Of a DNA stretch of 64,000 nt, positions 17,937-27,172 are shown one piece after another. The DNA comes from Chloroflexi bacterium HGW-Chloroflexi-10. GTDB lineage: Bacteria > Chloroflexota > Anaerolineae > Anaerolineales > Anaerolineaceae. The notes under the pieces were generated by a model, which made no database searches, was not told the origin of the DNA, and was given only the letters and a program-made list of their open reading frames with translations. The stretch is from assembly GCA_002840755.1 (NCBI GenBank), contig PHBZ01000002.1, positions 310,001 to 374,000 on the forward strand, read 5' to 3'. The translations under genes were made by a program, and so were the position numbers. Every line of letters begins with the position of its first letter. Position 1 is the first letter of the stretch.

Positions 17937-18512
17937 TTGGGTAATTTAAGAATTATTTCTGGAAAAGCCAAAGGTATGCGGATTCAATCAGTTCCAGGCG
18001 ACTCTACCCGTCCGATTACTGACCGGGTCAAAGAATCACTATTTAATATTATCGGCGCAGATATTCACCAATCTTCTTTTCTTGATTTATTTGGGGGAAC
18101 AGGTAGTGTAGGTATTGAAGCTTTAAGCCGCAATGCGGCTTTTGTCAGAGTTATTGATCTGCACCCTTTGGCCATAAAAACCATCAAGGCCAATCTGATC
18201 CACACCAAACTGGAAGAAAATGCACAGGTTATCAGAATGGATAGTCTGGTTTATCTGGGCGGCAAACCTGACAAGGTTTTTGATTTTATCTATATTGCTC
18301 CACCACAATATAAAGAGTTGTGGATAAAGACAATGGAGAAACTAGACAAGAATCATGAGTGGCTACACGAAAACGGTTGTATTGTTGTTCAAATCCATCC
18401 AGTTGAATATCAGAAATTGTCTCTTCACAATTTTACCGAATTTGACCAAAGAAAATATGGTAGTACTTTATTGATTTTCTATGAAAAAATGATTTCCCCG
18501 TCTTCTGAGTAA
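17937..18512 (+). CDS. rsmD: 16S rRNA (guanine-966-N2)-methyltransferase RsmD, altered catalytic motif
   Basis: A 191-residue SAM-dependent methyltransferase. LRIISGKAKGMRI, STRPITDRVKESLFNIIG, motif I FLDLFGGTGSVGIEALSR and the tail GSTLLIFYE are all typical RsmD. The catalytic [N/D]PP[F/Y] motif reads IAPPQY (121-125 APPQY), so the usual acidic/amide residue is Ala. The start is TTG at 17937, directly after the ATPase stop, with AAGGA upstream; no nearby ATG keeps the conserved N-terminus. Its 3' end overlaps the convergent Nudix gene by 34 bp. Confidence 0.85.
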   Translation: MGNLRIISGKAKGMRIQSVPGDSTRPITDRVKESLFNIIGADIHQSSFLDLFGGTGSVGIEALSRNAAFVRVIDLHPLAIKTIKANLIHTKLEENAQVIRMDSLVYLGGKPDKVFDFIYIAPPQYKELWIKTMEKLDKNHEWLHENGCIVVQIHPVEYQKLSLHNFTEFDQRKYGSTLLIFYEKMISPSSE

Positions 18513-18997
18513 AATTTCATCATCATATCTTCTTGTCTGTATATGTAATGGCCAAAAAAGAACTCGCGCGGTTCTTTTAATACCAGAGGAATCAACACAT
18601 TCAAGTCGGGTACTAGGGGGTACTCATTTAACAAATTAATTGGAATCCAATCTAAATCACCTTCAATACCAGAGTTCAATTCACCACCATCATACCTCCC
18701 AAGAAAGACGAAAATCGAAATCCCAAGCTCATTTTCCACACTGATTTGTACTGTACCTCGAAACTCCAAGTTTAAATTAATTAATCCTGTCTCTTCAGCT
18801 ACTTCACGCATAGCCGCATGGAGAATATCTTCTCCATCTTCCACATGACCGCCAATCCCATTAAATAAATTTGGCCAGATTCTTTTTTTTGGACTGCCTT
18901 TTATTAACAATATGGTATCGGGTTTTGTGATAAAAACCAGGGTTCTGGGAATAACCTGATATCGATTTTTTTGAATACCTTGTTCATCTTTTCTCAT
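18479..18997 (-). CDS. Nudix hydrolase (8-oxo-dGTP diphosphatase-like)
   Basis: A 172-residue Nudix protein with box GGHVEDGEDILHAAMREVAEETGL (about 55-78; GX5EX7REUXEEXGU intact). It resembles MutT/NUDT1-type nucleoside-triphosphate diphosphatases (LLIKGSPKKRIWPNLFNGIGGHVE), but Nudix substrate prediction from sequence is unreliable. The C-terminus (FFGHYIYRQEDMMMKFYSEDG) overlaps the end of rsmD by 34 bp in the convergent orientation, so transcription of each may interfere with the other. It starts just past the pfp terminator, with no obvious promoter seen, so it may depend on readthrough. Confidence 0.8.
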   Translation of the reverse strand: MRKDEQGIQKNRYQVIPRTLVFITKPDTILLIKGSPKKRIWPNLFNGIGGHVEDGEDILHAAMREVAEETGLINLNLEFRGTVQISVENELGISIFVFLGRYDGGELNSGIEGDLDWIPINLLNEYPLVPDLNVLIPLVLKEPREFFFGHYIYRQEDMMMKFYSEDGEIIFS

Positions 18998-19016
18998 CAG
19001 CCAGCCTTCTTGGAAT

Positions 19017-19041
19017 AAAAAAAGTGGGCGTTTCCGCCCAC
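19017..19041 (-). terminator. Terminator of the histidine kinase-pfp operon
   Basis: On the minus strand GTGGGCG, loop GAAA and CGCCCAC are followed by T7. The hairpin lies 13 bp after the pfp stop. Confidence 0.9.
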
Positions 19042-19053
19042 CCAGTTTATGTA

Positions 19054-20226
19054 TTAGCTCAGAAACATTGGGACTCCCATAAAATCCTTGATTTTTGGTC
19101 GGAGAGTTTCCATATCGTAGTAAGCAGGCACATCTACTCGTTTTCTGCCTGCCAACACCATATCAATCGGAACGGTGGTATATTTTCCACCATGCAAAGC
19201 TACAAGTTTTCCGGTTTCGTTTCGGCGTAAGAGTTGTGAGACCAAATTTCCGAAAGACATTGCCACCATACGATCCAAAGAATCGGGAGCTCCGGAGCGC
19301 ATCAAATATCCCAATTGCTGGTACATCGTATTGACTCCAGTGATTTGACGTATTTGCTCTGCTAAAATTTGACCAACCCCGCCCAACTTTTTATGACCAT
19401 ATGCATCTTCCTCGCCAGTTTCAATCACTTCCATACCTTCAATGATAGCCCCTTCCGAAATTGTCAATATTGCATAATTAGAAGGATTGTTGCGCTTATC
19501 ATCCACAATATAATCACACAACTTGTGAACATCAAAAGGCACTTCAGGAATTAATGCCCTGTCTACATAAGCCAAATATGCGCTAATCAAGCTTGTTTCA
19601 CCAGAGTTACGACCAAACAGCTCTACAATTCCTATTCTCTCATGTGAACCTACAGATGTACGCATATTGGTAATAAATTCAACACTTCTCGTAATAGCGG
19701 TCGAGAAACCAATACAATAATCAGTACCAAAAACATCATTATCCATTGTTTTTGGGATGCCAATGACAGGGTAACCCTCTTTATGCAAGCGTACAGCAAA
19801 ACTAAGCGTATCATCACCACCAATCGGCACGAGTGTATCTATACCCAAATTACTGAGAACATTGACTGTGTAATCGGTGAAATCAACATAACCAGGCAAC
19901 GTCTTAATAGGTTTGCCCCATTTAGAATTTTTTAAGAAACCTGGAACATCTTTTTCGGCAACCTTCTGGGGGTTTGTCCGTGATGTGTGCAAAAATGTTC
20001 CACCAGTACGATCGATAATCCGAACATCATTATAAGAAAGTTCTTTTATATAATAATCATGTGTTGAAGGCTCGTTTAGATCGTAATGCAAAAGGCCGCC
20101 CCACCCTCTGCGAATCCCAAATACGCGATACCCCATTTCCATCGCTCCCGCAACAACAGATTTAATAGCAGGATTTAAACCCGGTACATCGCCTCCTCCA
20201 GTTAGTATTCCGATAGTCTTTGCCAT
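19054..20226 (-). CDS. pfp: 6-phosphofructokinase, predicted PPi-dependent
   Basis: A 390-residue PFK-family enzyme of glycolysis. Phosphodonor loop [15 protein letters not shown] at residues 6-20; GGDDT (136-140) and PKTMDND (158-164). In E. coli PfkA the equivalents are GGDGS and PGTIDND; Asp in place of Gly104 and Lys in place of Gly124 are the two residues that in known enzymes favour pyrophosphate over ATP. The reaction would be fructose 6-phosphate + PPi giving fructose 1,6-bisphosphate + Pi, and reversible. Ribosome site AAGGAG upstream. It follows the histidine kinase gene by 32 bp. Confidence 0.88.
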   Translation of the reverse strand: MAKTIGILTGGGDVPGLNPAIKSVVAGAMEMGYRVFGIRRGWGGLLHYDLNEPSTHDYYIKELSYNDVRIIDRTGGTFLHTSRTNPQKVAEKDVPGFLKNSKWGKPIKTLPGYVDFTDYTVNVLSNLGIDTLVPIGGDDTLSFAVRLHKEGYPVIGIPKTMDNDVFGTDYCIGFSTAITRSVEFITNMRTSVGSHERIGIVELFGRNSGETSLISAYLAYVDRALIPEVPFDVHKLCDYIVDDKRNNPSNYAILTISEGAIIEGMEVIETGEEDAYGHKKLGGVGQILAEQIRQITGVNTMYQQLGYLMRSGAPDSLDRMVAMSFGNLVSQLLRRNETGKLVALHGGKYTTVPIDMVLAGRKRVDVPAYYDMETLRPKIKDFMGVPMFLS

Positions 20227-20258
20227 AGCTATGCTCCTTAAGGATTATATAATTTCGA

Positions 20259-21320
20259 TTAAAGATTTTCTGCCAAATACAACGAAATTGGAACCTGCAA
20301 GGTTACCCGGCAACCTTGCCCTATTGCCGAGTCAATATCCATGTATCCGCCCAGCATTTCCACTCGTTCACGTATGACTTTCAATCCCAACCCACTATTT
20401 TCTTTGACCTCTTCAACAGAGAAGCCCTTGCCATTATCCGAAACAATAAGCTTCAAAAAATTATCTTCAAGGACGATTTGGATATTCAATTGTGGTTTAA
20501 CAGGTTGATCCTGATTATGTCGCACCGCATTTCCCATTAATTCCTGAATAGCACGAAAAATCATAACTTCAATAAATGGCTCAAGCCTGCGTTCAACCCC
20601 TTTTATAGATAAACTCACCTCTGTTCCATTCTGCTCTCGAAAAGTGTCCACATATCTCTTAACGGTTGGTAAAAGTCCAAGATCATCCAACATCATCGGC
20701 CGTAATTCTGCAATGAAGTTTCTCACTTTTTGAAAAGTTGTCATAGCAGAACTTTTTAAATTCTCTAATTCATGTTTGGCCTTTTCCTTATCAAGCTCAA
20801 AAAGTCGAGAGGCAATTTCTGATTGGACTATAAAATTAGATAAAGCCTGAGCCGGGCCATCGTGCATTTGCCTGGACAATCGTTGCCGTTCTGTTTCTTG
20901 TGAATTAATCATCATTTCTAACATGGCTGTACCGCCGCCGCTACCACCACGCACCATTGAGGCAGGCAAATGATTCCCGGTAACAACTCCTCGCATCTGA
21001 TCCACTAAGGCAATTTTTTTCTTGAGGTTTGCCTGGTCTGTTTGCAGTTTTTCCAATTGGTTACGCATAACCAGCATTCTTTGTTGGGCATCCAGCGCTG
21101 AGTTATAAGCCATTCGAATATCATTTCGTGGCACTGAATCAAATTGGTTTTGAATTTGCTGCAAATGAGCTGTAACAGATGTATTTCGCTGAGTTAATTT
21201 AGTCAACTCAGCTTGACTCTGATCTAGCATCATTTCAATTTCTCTTAATGTCTTCAGGGATTGTTCATAATCTACATCTAAAGCGGATATAAAATCTGTA
21301 AATGCATTGTTTTCGCTCAT
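20259..21320 (-). CDS. Soluble DegS-like sensor histidine kinase
   Basis: A 353-residue kinase with no membrane segment. The N-terminal half (about 10-110) is predicted coiled coil, rich in Glu/Gln/Leu heptads. The dimerisation and phosphotransfer helix contains RQMHDGPAQAL with His153, the HisKA_3 motif of NarL-type partners. The ATPase domain has ELMGNAVRHN and the G1 box VSDNGKGF, then GLGLKVIRERVEMLGG. The layout is that of DegS: a cytoplasmic coiled-coil sensor. No NarL-type regulator is adjacent; the only response regulator here (38652-39377) is OmpR type and should pair with another class. Strong site GAGGAG upstream. Confidence 0.88.
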   Translation of the reverse strand: MSENNAFTDFISALDVDYEQSLKTLREIEMMLDQSQAELTKLTQRNTSVTAHLQQIQNQFDSVPRNDIRMAYNSALDAQQRMLVMRNQLEKLQTDQANLKKKIALVDQMRGVVTGNHLPASMVRGGSGGGTAMLEMMINSQETERQRLSRQMHDGPAQALSNFIVQSEIASRLFELDKEKAKHELENLKSSAMTTFQKVRNFIAELRPMMLDDLGLLPTVKRYVDTFREQNGTEVSLSIKGVERRLEPFIEVMIFRAIQELMGNAVRHNQDQPVKPQLNIQIVLEDNFLKLIVSDNGKGFSVEEVKENSGLGLKVIRERVEMLGGYMDIDSAIGQGCRVTLQVPISLYLAENL

Positions 21321-21372
21321 GTATTGCTCTCCTCAAATACCTGACAATTTTCAAAAAAATTAATCAAATTTT

Positions 21373-21402
21373 ATTTTAGCATTAACTAATTTATATTGCC
21401 AA
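21373..21402 (-). promoter_or_regulatory. Predicted promoter of the histidine kinase-pfp operon
   Basis: TTGGCA (21402-21397), 18-nt spacer and TAAAAT (21378-21373) on the minus strand. The start site would be near 21366, giving a 45-nt leader. It sits just after the stop of the frame-shifted reading of the upstream glycosyltransferase. Confidence 0.6.
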
Positions 21403-21409
21403 AATATTT

Positions 21410-22866
21410 TCATTTCCATTCATAAACATTAATATTTTCACCACCCATAAGTGGTGCGTAGTTACCCATTGATGAAAAAATCATCGTTTTATCCTTTATT
21501 AATTCTGGATACCAATTTGGAAATGTCATTAAATAATCTACTTTTTAATAAAAGGTATCACTTCAGGAGAAATCAACCCCGCCATATCTATAATGGTACG
21601 ATCGGAAAAAAAACCTAAAGCGCCAATGTCATGTGCAGCAATAATTGAACTGTGTGAAGTATTATCTCTAATCCATTTTGCACAGTAAACCATCTCAGTT
21701 TCAATAATGGCCACATCCCGTGAGTAAGCTTGAACACCCAATATGCTGAACCCAATTAAAACAATAACGATGATCAATCCCCAGGATTTTTTAATTATTC
21801 GTCCAATCAAACCTCGAAAAGAATCAGAACATTCCAACCAACCTGAAACACCAATAAGTAAAAAAATCGGGATAACTGGAATAATATACCTGCCATGTTG
21901 ATAAGTAACAGGTAATCGCCACGCATATAAAATAATATACCCAATTACCCACAAACCTGCGCTTATATGAACAATATCTCTTGATCTGACACTAGAAATC
22001 AATTTTGCAATAAACCCGGGCAGCAGCACAATTCCTACTCCAGTAAGTGGTACAAGAACCAATGAAAAAAAACGATTGATCAAAGGAGAATTATAAAGTA
22101 CGGCATATTCGGTTTGTTTTGCATAAAATGTGTTCGGAAATATTGAACCACTGATTGAAAAATTGAATAAAAAATATAAAGCCAAACTAATCAGAAAAGG
22201 GCCAATAATTTTGTATACGGGTTTTTCTGTATATCCGCTCAGTAAATCAACAAAAATAATCAAACCAACCGGCCCCCAGAGTGTAATTCCATCCGGCCGT
22301 ACCCATAATATTCCACCTAATAAAATTCCTAACCACCAGGAATAATGTTTCCCTAATCTTAAGAAATAAAAAATTAACAAGGAAAAAAATATATATAAAA
22401 CAGTTTCCATGCCAGAAACAGCAGCCCATAAAACATGCCATTCCAGGGAAAATAGCAAAACCAGCAATATATTTGTCTTTGACGGAAATTTTTTATCATT
22501 CAAAAACAAGGAAAAAAGAAAACCGGAAGCACCAAAAAATAATAGAGAAATCCCATATGTCCAAATATAAAAAAAGTTAGATGTAAACATATGACCGGGC
22601 ACTAACAACAGTGTCCAAAGTGGTGAAGTGGAACCAGCAGAAACTTGTCCCGAATTATATTCCCAACTTAAGGTTTGTAAAAAATTTCGTGCATATGTTT
22701 GATGTATCCAGGCATCATCCAAAGGAAAACCGATTGAATTTTGAAGCTGGCTGCCCAGTAAAATCACAAGAAATGGAAACAAACACAATAGCCCAATACA
22801 AATTGTTCTTGTTGTGGGATTTTGAGAAGCTCTTTCAATAATTGTATTCATAGATAAAGATATCAT
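21410..22866 (-). pseudogene. GT-C membrane glycosyltransferase with a 3'-terminal frameshift
   Basis: The open frame from 22866 (or the ATG at 22851) gives up to 442 residues with about ten membrane segments and a loop-1 acidic pair FPLDDAWIH, typical GT-C. It stops at a TAG (21540-21538) after VIPFIKK. In the -1 frame the next 43 codons read VDYLMTFPNWYPEL and continue to GGENINVYEWK, ending at 21410, the C-terminus expected of this family. So the gene has lost one base (or gained two) in or beside an A5 run at about 21542-21546. The lost tail is a short soluble region, so the product may still be partly functional. A sequencing error or ribosomal slippage cannot be excluded. The 5' end overlaps the upstream gene by 17-32 bp. 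Confidence 0.78.
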
Positions 22867-24424
22867 CCTCTTGATAAATTAGCTGCAAATCCAAAACACT
22901 GGTGTAGGTTGCAAAATCAGTCACTTTATTGGGTAAATTTTTATCGACAACAATAAATCTAACATTAAATTTATCACAGGCAGTTTGAAAATCATCTACT
23001 GAGGCGTTGGGAAAAACGATTGCCCATCGTTTCACAGCATTAAAATATCCCACCGGATTATTGATCATTACCACATCTTGAGGAGAATCGGATACTTTTT
23101 TAATTTCCTGTTCGATAGTTTGATAATACTTATAATCTTTTTCCCACTGGATCCTAGAAATATCTTCCCCTATGACATCTTTTTGAAAGACTGTCAGCGT
23201 GATAAAAAAACTAAAAATTACCAGAGCACTACCAAACATAATCCGCGCCCTAATCAATTTCCAGTTTCGTTTACGAATACCATACTGAATTGCTATTTCA
23301 AATCCGCAAACAACAAGTATCCAAAAAGGGATTTGAAACGCAGCACCCGCATGCAAAAATCCTCCACGCAAACCCGCCAAAGGAAAAACAAAGGTCATCA
23401 ATGAAAAAACAATTAAATAGAGAATTAGAACCACTCTTAAAATAAAAACTTTCCCGAATCTTATAAGCCCCAACAGAAAAAACGGAAATCCCAAAATACC
23501 TGTCTGGACCGCGATAAAAGTTAATACATTGGTCTTAATTGCAGATAAAATTTGTTCAAAACGCATTTGTAGTCCGAATTGAAAAAAGTATTTGCTAGTT
23601 AAAATCGTAGCCGGAAAAGAAAAGGTATCATCGTACGTCGCAATCCAAAATGCCCTGGAGGAGGCTGGCGATAAAAATGAGCCGTAAATTTGAAAATTCC
23701 GAAAATACCACCACCCCATTATTAATCCATATCCTACTATAAAAAGTAGAAAATTTCCCATAAATGATTTACAAGGTGCTTTCTTTTTTATTCCCCAACA
23801 TATTCCTAAATAAAATAAAGAAATAAAACCCGTAACAAAGAACACCAATCCATCAACCCGCGAAAGATGCATAAACCCACAAATCGATCCCAATAGTAAG
23901 AATAAAACCCAATTTATTTTAGGATGTTCTAATTTTTGGATCATATTAATGACTCCAAAGTATAAACTTCCTAAAATAATATAAGGTGTCACAGTTTCAG
24001 GAATTGTTAGAAATTTAAAATAAAATCCGGAAAAAATTGCCAGGAGGCCAACTAATATTGCTGATGATTTGTTTTTTGTAATTTTGTAAGAATAATACGC
24101 GGCTATCGGGCTGATCGATCCAGCCATGAGTAAAAACATAATACGGCCATAGAAAAAATTATAGTTGGCTGATATCAGCATAGGTAAAGCGGATAATATT
24201 GAGGCAAGTGGCATCCAATAAGTAAATAACGGGTGGGGTAATTGTTGAGGGTCGTCTAAATAATTCCATATAAACGGTGCTTCCATCTTTCCTATGGCTA
24301 AATACTGACCACCCAAAAAATAATATTCCGAATCCATATATCCAGGAACATGCTGAAAATAAACAGAAATGGTGTTTATTGCAAGTGACAGCAAAAACAA
24401 AAAAAATAAAAATTTCTTGCTCAT
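22835..24424 (-). CDS. GT-C-type membrane glycosyltransferase
   Basis: A 529-residue polytopic protein with roughly a dozen hydrophobic segments and an acidic first loop (GYMDSEYYFLGGQYL), followed by HPLFTYWMPLASI. The pattern fits the ArnT/PMT-like families that move sugars from polyprenyl-phosphate carriers on the outer face of the membrane. A soluble C-terminus (about 450-529) has DVVMINNPVGYFNAVKRWAIV and FIVVDKNLP. Neither donor nor acceptor can be told. The neighbouring genes overlap it on both sides by 4 and up to 32 bp, so it is one unit of an operon. Confidence 0.72.
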   Translation of the reverse strand: MSKKFLFFLFLLSLAINTISVYFQHVPGYMDSEYYFLGGQYLAIGKMEAPFIWNYLDDPQQLPHPLFTYWMPLASILSALPMLISANYNFFYGRIMFLLMAGSISPIAAYYSYKITKNKSSAILVGLLAIFSGFYFKFLTIPETVTPYIILGSLYFGVINMIQKLEHPKINWVLFLLLGSICGFMHLSRVDGLVFFVTGFISLFYLGICWGIKKKAPCKSFMGNFLLFIVGYGLIMGWWYFRNFQIYGSFLSPASSRAFWIATYDDTFSFPATILTSKYFFQFGLQMRFEQILSAIKTNVLTFIAVQTGILGFPFFLLGLIRFGKVFILRVVLILYLIVFSLMTFVFPLAGLRGGFLHAGAAFQIPFWILVVCGFEIAIQYGIRKRNWKLIRARIMFGSALVIFSFFITLTVFQKDVIGEDISRIQWEKDYKYYQTIEQEIKKVSDSPQDVVMINNPVGYFNAVKRWAIVFPNASVDDFQTACDKFNVRFIVVDKNLPNKVTDFATYTSVLDLQLIYQEDDIFIYEYNY

Positions 24425-25941
24425 TATATTTTTCTAAATTTATAGATAATCAAGTCGCCAAAATACACTTTATCCTCAATTCGATACTGAGCACCCAATT
24501 CTTGAATAATTGGATGTTCCATTCCCAAGTCCAAATAATCCCCTTCTGCTTTCTCAAAAACAACATAGTAAATTAGTAAAGCGTCTTCGAAATCTTCAAT
24601 CCCTTTACTAGCAAAATATCCTATAACTTCTTGTGTTCTGACCGCTAAAGTATCGTTGCTACTACCCGGAATATCTGGCAAGAAAAATTGTTCTAAGTCA
24701 ACGTTATAGAATTGAACGGGGAAAAAGCTGAGTTTATTGTCATGTAAAATGATACCATTTTCAGATTCAACAGCATTGGATAAATAAGCCTCAGCTTCTC
24801 TAAAAGAAGAACGGGGAAATGATTCAAATAAGTAAAAGTAAGGCAGGGAAATAACAGATGCAAGAATAAATGTTCCTAGAATGATTTTCGAAGTTATAAG
24901 ACTCCAGTTATTAACAATAAACATTGCCACAAAAAAATAACCAAAAACTATACTTAATAAAAATATCCTGGGAACAAATACAGGTCGAGTCAAATAGCTC
25001 ATGATAAAAAGAATGAATGGCGGTATTAAACCAATAATTACGAACTCAAAAATCTTCTTGTTTTTTTGTTTAACCAACCAAACAAAACAAAGAATAAACC
25101 CTTGCAAAAGCAAAATTAAAACAAATGCCATCGTCGGGATTGGCATAGGAAGGAATGCAAACAAGGTCAAAACTGCCTGGATTATTTCCAATAATCCAGG
25201 GCGGGGAGTCCAAAAAGCTGTTTGGACTTTTGCTATTTGCTCTATCAAATTACTTGCCCAAGGTACATAAAGCAATAAGATGGCTATTTGAACGAAGAGC
25301 AATTTTATAAAATACTTTCTTTTATTTTTTGATAAGATAAAAATATTTATTGGTATGATCCCAATAAACGCTAAATTATGAGAGTACATAGCAATCGTGC
25401 CAAACAATATTGCCATAAAATACCAGATTAGCTTATTAGATTGAGAAACAATTTTATAAGCAAAATATAAAAAACCTGTTTGTCCGAGTAACAAAAGGCT
25501 GTACATTCTTAACTCTTGTGAATGAAATAAAAGAAAAGGGCAAATGCTTAAAAATAAAGCTGTAACTGCCGCCGTTTGTTTATTGAATTGATCTTTTACA
25601 AGCAGATAAGCGAACACAATAGATATCTCATTAATTATGACATTTAAAAAGCGTAAATAACCAATTTCAGTGCTCACTCTTGTCCAAAAATGGAGTAAAA
25701 AATAATACAAGGGTGGCATAGTATCAGCCACTGTGCCTTGTACAATTCGATCTAAGGTCTGAATAGATAGAAAATAGCTAAAAGCATCATCGTAAGCAAT
25801 CTCTCTTGTGTTGATAAATAAAATCCGTAATATTATCCCTAATAAAATAATAAAAATTAAAATAAATAAATAATTGGATTTATTTATTTTGTGGAAATCA
25901 ATACGTGTTTGATCGGATTCTTTGCCCACCATCTCACCCAA
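24424..25941 (-). CDS. GT39-like membrane glycosyltransferase (PMT_2 type)
   Basis: A 505-residue polytopic protein. The first extracytoplasmic loop has TREIAYDDAFSYFLSIQ (DD pair) and then TMPPLYYFLLHFW, the usual hallmark of PMT_2/ArnT-like mannosyl- or aminoarabinosyltransferases. About 11 hydrophobic segments end in a soluble tail (about 380-505). Start is uncertain: TTG at 25941 or ATG at 25932, the latter preceded closely by GGGTGAG; both lie within the end of the upstream gene (58-bp overlap). The translated product should sit in the cytoplasmic membrane. Confidence 0.75.
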   Translation of the reverse strand: MGEMVGKESDQTRIDFHKINKSNYLFILIFIILLGIILRILFINTREIAYDDAFSYFLSIQTLDRIVQGTVADTMPPLYYFLLHFWTRVSTEIGYLRFLNVIINEISIVFAYLLVKDQFNKQTAAVTALFLSICPFLLFHSQELRMYSLLLLGQTGFLYFAYKIVSQSNKLIWYFMAILFGTIAMYSHNLAFIGIIPINIFILSKNKRKYFIKLLFVQIAILLLYVPWASNLIEQIAKVQTAFWTPRPGLLEIIQAVLTLFAFLPMPIPTMAFVLILLLQGFILCFVWLVKQKNKKIFEFVIIGLIPPFILFIMSYLTRPVFVPRIFLLSIVFGYFFVAMFIVNNWSLITSKIILGTFILASVISLPYFYLFESFPRSSFREAEAYLSNAVESENGIILHDNKLSFFPVQFYNVDLEQFFLPDIPGSSNDTLAVRTQEVIGYFASKGIEDFEDALLIYYVVFEKAEGDYLDLGMEHPIIQELGAQYRIEDKVYFGDLIIYKFRKI

Positions 25942-27134
25942 TATAGCAATACTAATATAATTACAGGAACGGGGAAAAACATAATCGGACTTTGCACTGG
26001 CTGATATGTGTAAACTACAGTTCTAAGAAAAACAAACCAGGGAAAAATCAAAAACACAAACAGAAAAATTATCACCATAACCGTTCCACGATTGGACCAA
26101 CGCTCAGCAACCAGGCCTAATACCAGAATAATTGCTGGCAACATCATGATATAGTTTCCTGGGTCTGTTTGTACATTTAGCCATTGCCCCAATACTAGAA
26201 ACAAACTGCAAACCCAAACAAATTTTATTCCACGTGATCGAACTCCAAGCCAACCTTCAAAAATCAAAACCAACCCGGATATAATCGATATTCCAAGGCC
26301 AAATTGTTTTCCCACACCTGGTAATAATTCAGCCAAAGCTTGTGCCGGCGTACCCGCCGGATTGTAATCGGGATAACGCATAACTTCTCGCAGAAATTGA
26401 ATTGGCCAATCAGGTAACAGGAAAAATGCCAGTAAACTCAATATTGCCATTGAACCAAAAAACCAGAATGCGATCTTCCCACGACGATTTACAATACTCC
26501 AAATTACAATAAATAGTAATATGGCAAAAACTACTTGCGGCTTTATCATGGTTAATGCCATCGCGATACCAGCCAATTCATCCTGTTTATGGATAATTGA
26601 ATAAACCGAAAATGTTGTACAAAACATTATTAATATAACCGCATTACCGTTTATTAATGAACGCAAACCATGATACCAAAAAAAACTAAATGTAATGATT
26701 AACCCTATAAATAGAATCCCCGGCCGCCAATTTACTAATTTCAAACTAATAATGACAGTAAACAGAATGCCAAGTTCCAATAAAGTCATCCATAATGCTC
26801 TGGCTACATCATAATTCTTTATCAAACCAAACGGCATAAACAAAAAAAATGAATATAACGGATATGCAACACGCAATTCATGTTCACCTGGATTTGCAGC
26901 TCGACCATACACCATCGTTTGAATTCGCAATGCAACTGTATCGGAATAAGGGCTTATACCCTCTTCAATAAAGCTTTTTGCGCCCATCCAGTGCACCAAA
27001 AAATCATTTCCACCAGGATTTTGGGAAACAAATTGCAAATTCCCCCATACAAAAATGCCTAAAACGATTATGATCAGAAAAACAGATATTAAAGTTTTTA
27101 TAGTATTTTGTCTGGCTCTTTTCAAAACGCACAT
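25884..27134 (-). CDS. GT87-like membrane mannosyltransferase (DUF2029)
   Basis: A 416-residue polytopic protein resembling DUF2029/GT87 polyprenol-phosphate-mannose-dependent transferases. Visible: NPGGNDFLVHWMGAKSFIEEGISPYS (acidic ND in loop 1), AYPLYSFFLFMPFGLI and MALTMIKPQVVFAILLFIV. It starts 36 bp from the divergent nitrilase-family gene and its end overlaps the next gene by 58 bp. It heads the run of four overlapping minus-strand glycosyltransferases. The assignment to GT87 rests on motif appearance only. Confidence 0.75.
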   Translation of the reverse strand: MCVLKRARQNTIKTLISVFLIIIVLGIFVWGNLQFVSQNPGGNDFLVHWMGAKSFIEEGISPYSDTVALRIQTMVYGRAANPGEHELRVAYPLYSFFLFMPFGLIKNYDVARALWMTLLELGILFTVIISLKLVNWRPGILFIGLIITFSFFWYHGLRSLINGNAVILIMFCTTFSVYSIIHKQDELAGIAMALTMIKPQVVFAILLFIVIWSIVNRRGKIAFWFFGSMAILSLLAFFLLPDWPIQFLREVMRYPDYNPAGTPAQALAELLPGVGKQFGLGISIISGLVLIFEGWLGVRSRGIKFVWVCSLFLVLGQWLNVQTDPGNYIMMLPAIILVLGLVAERWSNRGTVMVIIFLFVFLIFPWFVFLRTVVYTYQPVQSPIMFFPVPVIILVLLYWVRWWAKNPIKHVLISTK

Positions 27135-27172
27135 CCTGAATTTATTGATATGGTTATTATAGTGGAGAAATG

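Noticed and set aside
21538..21545. Programmed -1 ribosomal frameshifting in the GT-C gene
   Set aside because: The site lacks a canonical slippery heptamer and I see no stimulatory stem-loop; an indel or read error is simpler.
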